Of a stretch of 64,000 nt of DNA, positions 58,130 through 64,000 are shown piece after piece. This DNA comes from Batkoa obscura (Eukaryota; Entomophthoromycota; Entomophthoromycetes; Entomophthorales; Batkoaceae): positions 1-64,000 of the forward strand of contig JASVEC010000046.1 of assembly GCA_030770535.1 (NCBI GenBank), in the 5' to 3' direction. How positions within the stretch are numbered: the first letter of the stretch is position 1; each line of letters opens with the position of its first letter. A program made the translations under genes and the position numbers. The notes under the pieces were generated by a model that saw only the letters and a program-made list of their open reading frames with translations, searched no databases and was not told where the DNA came from.

Positions 58130-59431
58130 ATGATGAGTGACAATTTAACTAGTTTAAATGAATTTCAAAGTAAAAGATGGAGTGGTTACGATAGATATGC
58201 TGTAAGAAGAAGTATCTATCTAAGTGATTCTGATAATAATGAGTTGATCAATGCCTCAAGTACATTTGATAGTAGTAATAGTTCTTATTTACCTTTACAA
58301 TTAGTAGCTTCTCGTTTTCAATTTCCAAACATTAATCCGAATTTAGTGAATAAACAAACTCAATTATCCACTTTAGAGAACAAACAAAAAAAACGATTCT
58401 CTATCAATTTTCTTACTAAACGTAAAAGAATCGATAATCAATTTAAAATTTTACATGAAGTAGCAACTACAAAGTTTAAAAATAGTTATGAATTAACCCA
58501 TACCGAATTGGGTCGTGGTGTAAGTGGTGCTGTATTCTTAGTTAGGCGGATAGTGGATGGGGAATACTTGGCAGCAAAAGCTTATGTCAAAAAGAGTAAT
58601 TCTGGTAAATATTCAAAAACAAAGTTTTTAAATAAGATAGCTTCAGAAGTAGTTATGTTGTCTCAACTTCATCATGAAAATGTAATCAAAACAATTGATG
58701 TAGTTTCTCATTATGACCAGATAGTTACCATTATGGAATTTTGTCCTGTTAATTTATTCCGTTTAATCAAAGAAAAATCATTAAATTTATTTGATTTACA
58801 AGAATATTTCAGTCAATTAGGAGCTGGTGTAGCTTATCTACATAATGAATGTGGAATAGCTCATCGTGATTTAAAGTTAGAAAATTTGGGTATTGGTCAA
58901 GATGGTCAATTAAAAATTTTGGATTTTGGGTCTGCTATTTGCCTTGCTCCTAATTCCCCTTCCATTCCAGAACATACTTGTCCAGTGTGTCCACCACCTA
59001 TGATCACCTCATGCCGTTCTTCATCTTCATCAAGTGATTTTTTATTTAAACAAAACAAACGTGTACCTTCTATAAAAGTTAAAGGTCTTTGTGGTTCAGA
59101 TCCTTATATTGCCCCAGAGATTTGGGAAACTGTAGCAAATTTAAGACGTGGTACTGGAAATTGCCATTGTTGTAGACAATGTGGTTATGATCCATTTAAA
59201 GCGGATATTTGGTCTTTAGGAGTAATCTATGTTTCTATGCATTCGGGTAAATTTCCTTGGGGTGTAGCTAAGCCTCATGATGCTGATTTCAATCTATTTA
59301 AAAGTAATCGAGTAGGTAGACTATCTAGGTTTAGAGTACCCAATTATTCGTTAAAGATGTTAATGGGCATGCTTACACTTTGTCCAATGGAAAGGTTTGA
59401 TATCGATATGGTGATGTCATATAATAATTAG
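58130..59431 (+). CDS. Ser/Thr protein kinase, Npr1/Hal4 fungal family
   Basis: Single exon, 433 residues (start MMSDN; the second Met is equally possible). The N-terminal ~115 residues are Ser/Asn-rich. Kinase domain: glycine loop GRGVSGAV (128-135), catalytic Lys150 (AAKAY), HRDLKLEN (245-252), DFG (265-267) and SDPYIAPE (323-330), then ADIWSLGVIY. All catalytic residues are present. The SDPYxAPE form and the wide insertion before it are typical of the fungal Npr1/Hal4/Ptk group, which controls nutrient permeases and ion transport at the plasma membrane. Two cysteine clusters (CPVC at 284-287; CHCCRQC at 345-351) flank the activation segment. The exact paralogue cannot be decided. Confidence 0.9.
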   Translation: MMSDNLTSLNEFQSKRWSGYDRYAVRRSIYLSDSDNNELINASSTFDSSNSSYLPLQLVASRFQFPNINPNLVNKQTQLSTLENKQKKRFSINFLTKRKRIDNQFKILHEVATTKFKNSYELTHTELGRGVSGAVFLVRRIVDGEYLAAKAYVKKSNSGKYSKTKFLNKIASEVVMLSQLHHENVIKTIDVVSHYDQIVTIMEFCPVNLFRLIKEKSLNLFDLQEYFSQLGAGVAYLHNECGIAHRDLKLENLGIGQDGQLKILDFGSAICLAPNSPSIPEHTCPVCPPPMITSCRSSSSSSDFLFKQNKRVPSIKVKGLCGSDPYIAPEIWETVANLRRGTGNCHCCRQCGYDPFKADIWSLGVIYVSMHSGKFPWGVAKPHDADFNLFKSNRVGRLSRFRVPNYSLKMLMGMLTLCPMERFDIDMVMSYNN

Positions 59432-60667
59432 AACCTCCCATTTTGTTGATTTGTAGAAGCTTTATTAACCAATTTTTATTAACCTATTTTGTATAATAAA
59501 ATCATTTTTTTTAACTGTAATTTATGCTTTCTCCAGTTCAATTTTTTGTCAGTTTAGTAACATTTATTTTAATAAATACAAACAGCATAGTAAAACCGAT
59601 ATTAAATTACTATGAATTTAACTGTATTTTTATTGAACTGACGTTAAAAATAATATACACATAAATGGATTTTACTCCATCTCAAAGCTTGCATTTGTTG
59701 ATTTAATATTAGCTTTAATTAAATTCTTATTTTAATTTACTAATAAAAAAGTTGAATTTTAAATTTTCATAATGATAAAATTATATTTTTAATTATAAAA
59801 AATATTTTGATTTAAAAACTCTCAAATAATAATAAAGTATGTATGAATTTAAAAGCCCAATTAGAATTATAAATGATTTTGATTTTTTACAGAATTTCTT
59901 AAATTCAGATGAGGTAATTTCAAATTAAGAAAAAATATTTAGAAAGTGAGTTTTTTTATTTTTAAGAAACAAAATCAGAAAATACTTAATTTCTAAAATA
60001 TGCACCCATTTCCACACTATTTATACTGCTTAATTTGTTATTTTTGCAATAAACCAAAACTCGAAAAAAGTTGAGGTTTGAGTTGAAATTAACCTGTATA
60101 ACACAATATCAACTTAATATACTAATTTATTATAAATATATATAATATACCATTTAAGTTTATCATTATATATAATCATCATTCCTAAAAGCTGATTATT
60201 TGGAATAGACACAGAATTAATTACGCAACTAATATTATATAATAAAAACCAAACTAGCTTTTCAAAAGTTCAATAATATTGTAGAGTGATTAATTAAAGT
60301 ATGATTTCAATTTCATCAATATGTAATAAATAACTTATAGATAACAATTTAATTTAGTCATGATAAACAAATGGCTTAAAATAGTATTATAATCTAAACA
60401 CTATAAGTAAAAACAATATATACATCAAATTCATAGATCAAAGTAGTAAACACATAAAATTACATAAAATAAAATTTAACATTCATAAAAACAAAAAAAT
60501 AAAGATTTAAAATATTTATAATAATAATCGCTCTTTAAGTTATCAACATAAAATTGTTTTGTAAATAAATTTTTATGATAAATAAGTTTCAATTATATGC
60601 TATTAAGTAAAAAAATTAAACTAAGTGTAGCTGATAAGCCATGATCCAACATTCCATATTTCTTTTC
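59432..60667. other. Intergenic DNA
   Basis: Between the kinase end and the convergent Rab5 gene end. A small palindrome-like pair is visible (CAGTTCAATTTTTTGTCAG near 59536 against TATTGAACTGACG near 59630). No gene. Confidence 0.4.
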
Positions 60668-61680
60668 TCAGCATGCACATCCCTCTACCTTTTCTTCTCC
60701 ACGATCTAAATCGACTCTAGCTCCATTTTGATTACCTCTACCAAGTCGATTACGTACTGAAGAAGTAGGTTCTAATGGCATTTTCTTGGCTACAAAGAAA
60801 TACAATTTAATTACAAAATATGAAAAACTTAATTTAAAACTCATACCTAATTCTGTAAATAATTCTTGAATATTGACAGATCCTTTTGCTGAAGTTTCAA
60901 AAAATATAAGTCCTGCTTCTTGAGCAAATTCTCTAGCCTCATCTGTACTAATGGCTCGACGGGATTCCAAATCACATTTGTTTCCTGCTAATGCTATCAC
61001 TATATTTGAATCTGCTTGCTTATGTAATTCCTCAATCCATGCTTTAGCTTTTTCTAAAGAGGCCTAACAATCATAAATTAATAAATGCTCATAATGGAAT
61101 TATATATTATTACAGGCTGGGTAATATCATACACAACTATGGCGCAGTTAGCGTTACGGTAATACATAGGCGCTAAAGACTATATAATTATATTAAAACT
61201 TATTATTTTAAATTTAATTTGAATCTTTACTCTATATCTTTCTTGGCCAGCGGTATCCCTTTGTTTAATTTATAATTAAATTTTTTGTTTATAAAAGACA
61301 CTATTATTTATTACCATATTTCAAACTTGACTGTAGTACCATTTTCAAGTACAAGGGATTGGGTTAAAAAAGCGGCTAAATTAAATAATTTAATTAAAAA
61401 GTAAAGTTAGATTTAATAGTCACTTACCACCAATGGTACTCTCCCTGTAGTCATCAAATTGGTCTTTAACAAATCTTAATACAAGACTAAAAAGTCGTTT
61501 TAATTTTTATTCCATTCTTTACAAACTATAAATTCTACCTTGATTTACCAACTGCAGACTCACCTAATGAAAATATTTATAAGTAACAAAATCATTAACA
61601 AAAGCACTAAGCTTACCTAGTAATACCAATTTAAATTGAAAGGTATCATTAGATACCAATGAGTTACGTTTTGAAGACAT
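60668..61680 (-). CDS. RAB5: Rab5-type small GTPase (Vps21/Ypt5)
   Basis: Eight exons on the minus strand: 61680-61617, 61563-61539, 61486-61428, 61375-61315, 61258-61231, 61179-61114, 61063-60847, 60789-60668; 213 residues. GTP-binding motifs are GESAVGKSS (P-loop), ESTIGAAF (switch I), WDTAGQERYRSLAPMYYR (switch II), NKCDL and ETSAK. The IGAAFLTQ and AKKMPLEP stretches are typical of Rab5. The C-terminus CAC is a double-geranylgeranyl site for membrane anchoring. It directs early endosome fusion and vacuolar sorting. Two exons are only 25 and 28 nt, so gene finders may miss them. Confidence 0.95.
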
Positions 61681-63063
61681 TATAAAATCGTAGTTTTAGA
61701 ACAAATAATAAAAAATTAGTTTTAGATTTTAGCTGTTAGTTGATCCTATTTTTCATGGCTTATTAATTTCTCCACTTCAATAAACAAAAATGTTATCTTT
61801 TAGCCATTTGCTTGATCACTATTGGTTGAGTAATGTGTTATCGTAGATTGTGATTCGTTACTATTGGCCAATTAATTTTATTTGGTCACAATTACTTGAG
61901 GCTTTTTGTATCTTTTTTTGGTTTATATTTGATTTTTTAGATAGTGTGGAGTTTCCAGTTTGGGTTTAGCTTTAGCTTTAGCCATGATTTAATGAGTATT
62001 TTAAGTTCATTAACTACTTGAGTACTATAAATGAGTTTTACTTGTCAAATTAGCTTTAACTAAGTAAAAGTCATCCTCAAATAATCAAAAGGATCAAGAA
62101 TTCTGATCCAATCAAACAGAATTTTTTTTGGATGTTTGGTACTTAAAGGGTTAATATTAATATTAAATAATGTTTTTGATATAGTTTTACCATCACTTTA
62201 ATGAATATATAATTAGTATATAAACTGGAACAACTTTAAATGAATTTGCGGTTTATAGATGGTTTGATTAAAGCAACTATAACTAGTTTATAAACATTGT
62301 GAACTGCTTTTTATTCATAGTAATTTAAACATATAAAGTGTTGTATTATAGTTTATTACTGCTATGTTTTCTAGCAAATAATAGTTAATTAAATTTTTAT
62401 CTGTTTTCTTACAATTATCTTTTGAATGTCTAAAAGTATTTTAAGGCCTTGGCTATTTGTTTAAAACTTTGATTTAAATTTTATTTTAAACTTAAAATTA
62501 TTATCAAAACATTATTGATTAAAAAAACAGTAAATAATGATTATTGTGTGTTAAAAATGGAATATTTATTACTGTTGCTTACAATATATATTCAATTTTG
62601 AAGAGTTGATATTAAAGAGTCAATATTAAACATATAGAGCAAGAAGCATGAATACAAATTTATTACCTTACATAAATTACAACTATTTGGTAATTGTATA
62701 AATAATATTAAAACCTAGATAAACTCAAATAAGAATTATAAATGTATAATTGATACAAACTTTTTAATACGTTCATTTACTACATATACTTATAGTTTAC
62801 AGTAAAGCCTAGACCTTAATAATGATAGTTTTTATAAAGAAATATATAAATTTATAGGCTTTTACTAATTCTATCTTTTAAAAGTACCAAATAAGTTTAA
62901 CTATAACAAAAATATATCTTGGTTTCTATAATGTAATTATATAATAATATTCTTACAATCATTAATTTCATTTAATTATCCATTTTAATTACCGTTTGTA
63001 GACCATAATTATCAAAGTAAGATGTAGAAAAAAAAACAAATTTATCACAAACTATATTTGTGA
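61681..63063. other. Intergenic DNA
   Basis: 1.4 kb with no gene or recognised repeat; holds the Rab5 promoter. Confidence 0.4.
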
Positions 63064-63945
63064 TTAATCAGAATAATCCATTCCTTGTTCATCAAATTGT
63101 TCATTAGGATCACGAGACTGTTCGAAGTCATCTTCGTAAAATGTTTCACCTTCTTCTTCAAGACCTCCTTCATTAGAATCTTCAAAATTTTCTTCGATAA
63201 TTTGTGGTTCTGGTTTTTGACCATTACCTGGTGCATACGATGACATCTCTTTTTCATATCTTATTTTGTCTTGATCATACATACGATAATATTTCTATCA
63301 TATTTTTAGCTTTGTCTTTATACGTAAATTCCAGTTGTTACCTCTTTTTCTGAATTATCAAGCTCTTTCCAGCGTGCTCCAAGTAATTTAGTAAGATCAC
63401 TTAAAGTAGCATCTTGATTTTCTTCCCTCATTTTTGCTCTTTCGAGCTGACAAAACATAAAAAATGCGTTAGCTGGTCTTTTTGGTGCATTAGGATCTTT
63501 TTCAGGTCTTCTTTTTTCAACTACTACTTCTTCCTATAATTATGAATAACAGGTTTTCGAAACATAATATTTATTACGTCAGATGATATATCACTGTCAA
63601 CTGGTGAACCTTCGCGCATTTCTGTAAGCTTTTCAAGTAGAATACTAAATTTTTAGTTATTATTTTATAACTTTTTTCTTTAAATTTGTACCTCTTTTCA
63701 AATTTTAACTCTTTTAGTCGACGATCGTATTTTGCCATCTTTTTGGCTAAGTCTTCAGCTTCCTATTTTTGGCTTAATTTTAGTTTATTAAGTTACTATT
63801 GACTTACAGTTTCTGCATCTCGTACTTGTACTTTTAAAGATTTATACTTTCTTTTATATTTTGCATCATTTTTGTCTATCTATTTTTAATATCAATTTCA
63901 AACTAATTATAATACAAAATTACCCTCCATTACTCTTGATGCCAT
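63064..63945 (-). CDS. NHP10: HMG-box protein, Nhp10-like (INO80 complex)
   Basis: Six exons: 63945-63924, 63875-63808, 63762-63692, 63644-63578, 63533-63342, 63294-63064; 216 residues. The N-terminal ~65 residues are a charged coiled coil (VQVRDAETEAEDLAKKMAKYDRRLKEL and on). A basic linker KRRPEKDP leads into one HMG box, NAPKRPANAFFMFC...ARWKELDNSEKEKYYRMYDQDKIRYEKEM, and the tail is strongly acidic (ENFEDSNEGGLEEEGETFYEDD). Coiled coil plus a single HMG box plus an acidic tail matches Nhp10, a DNA-end and nucleosome-binding subunit of the INO80 remodeller, better than free HMGB proteins. Start chosen at MASRVMED; a further upstream exon cannot be excluded because the window ends. Confidence 0.85.
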
Positions 63946-64000
63946 TAACAATGTAAATTAAAAAAGGTTTACAATTATTTAAACTTTAAATGAGCTAGGT

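Overview
The window is nuclear DNA of a fungus, very rich in A+T. The genes carry many short GT-AG introns, mostly 40-100 bp. Their relatives point to a zygomycete-grade fungus: secreted lipases of the Rhizomucor miehei type, a Zap1-like zinc-finger factor, an Npr1/Hal4-type kinase, an Nhp10-like HMG protein, and Vip1, Rab5 and Yop1 homologues. TAA, TAG and TGA are all used as stops, so the code looks standard. I cannot name the species.

Layout. 0-14 kb is a cluster of secreted lipase genes, all on the minus strand: three intact and one decayed. A fourth intact copy at 31.6 kb lies in the opposite orientation and encodes a protein identical to the 12.8 kb copy. 15.7-23.5 kb is a nest of plain DNA transposons: an old element E holds two younger near-full copies (A and B) of the same family in opposite orientations, plus short elements and a 460-bp repeat. 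24-28 kb is a very large gene with ASH/MSP-like beta domains. 33.5-39.7 kb is a compact housekeeping block: Zap1-like factor, mitochondrial seryl-tRNA synthetase, WDR83-like WD40 protein and Yop1-like protein. A gene-poor stretch of about 4 kb follows, then a secreted collagen-like Gly-X-Y protein at 43.7-45.6 kb. 46-48.8 kb is again mobile DNA. 49.3-64 kb holds a hot-dog thioesterase, a bestrophin-like channel, Vip1/PPIP5K, tRNA-Leu(AAG), a protein kinase, Rab5 and an Nhp10-like HMG-box gene.

Exon models were built by hand. For all eight multi-exon housekeeping genes and for the large ASH/MSP gene, the summed exon length is a multiple of three and the conserved motifs read across the junctions.

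Main signals. (1) One DNA transposon family has 4-bp A/T target duplications, GGGG-type ends and a transposase with CxxC, D, WADTGNHFR and EHHGKSxVDGHFG motifs. About 27 copies of a ~98-bp short element share its ends and target rule and are probably moved by it. (2) One short element sits in frame inside a transposase ORF and leaves it open. (3) Two lipase genes in inverted orientation are identical across the gene but diverge sharply outside it, as in gene conversion. (4) A long, nearly perfect collagen-like protein with Tyr-rich ends carries three regular YIP interruptions. (5) A second, unclassified ~460-bp repeat family has five copies plus a palindromic remnant.
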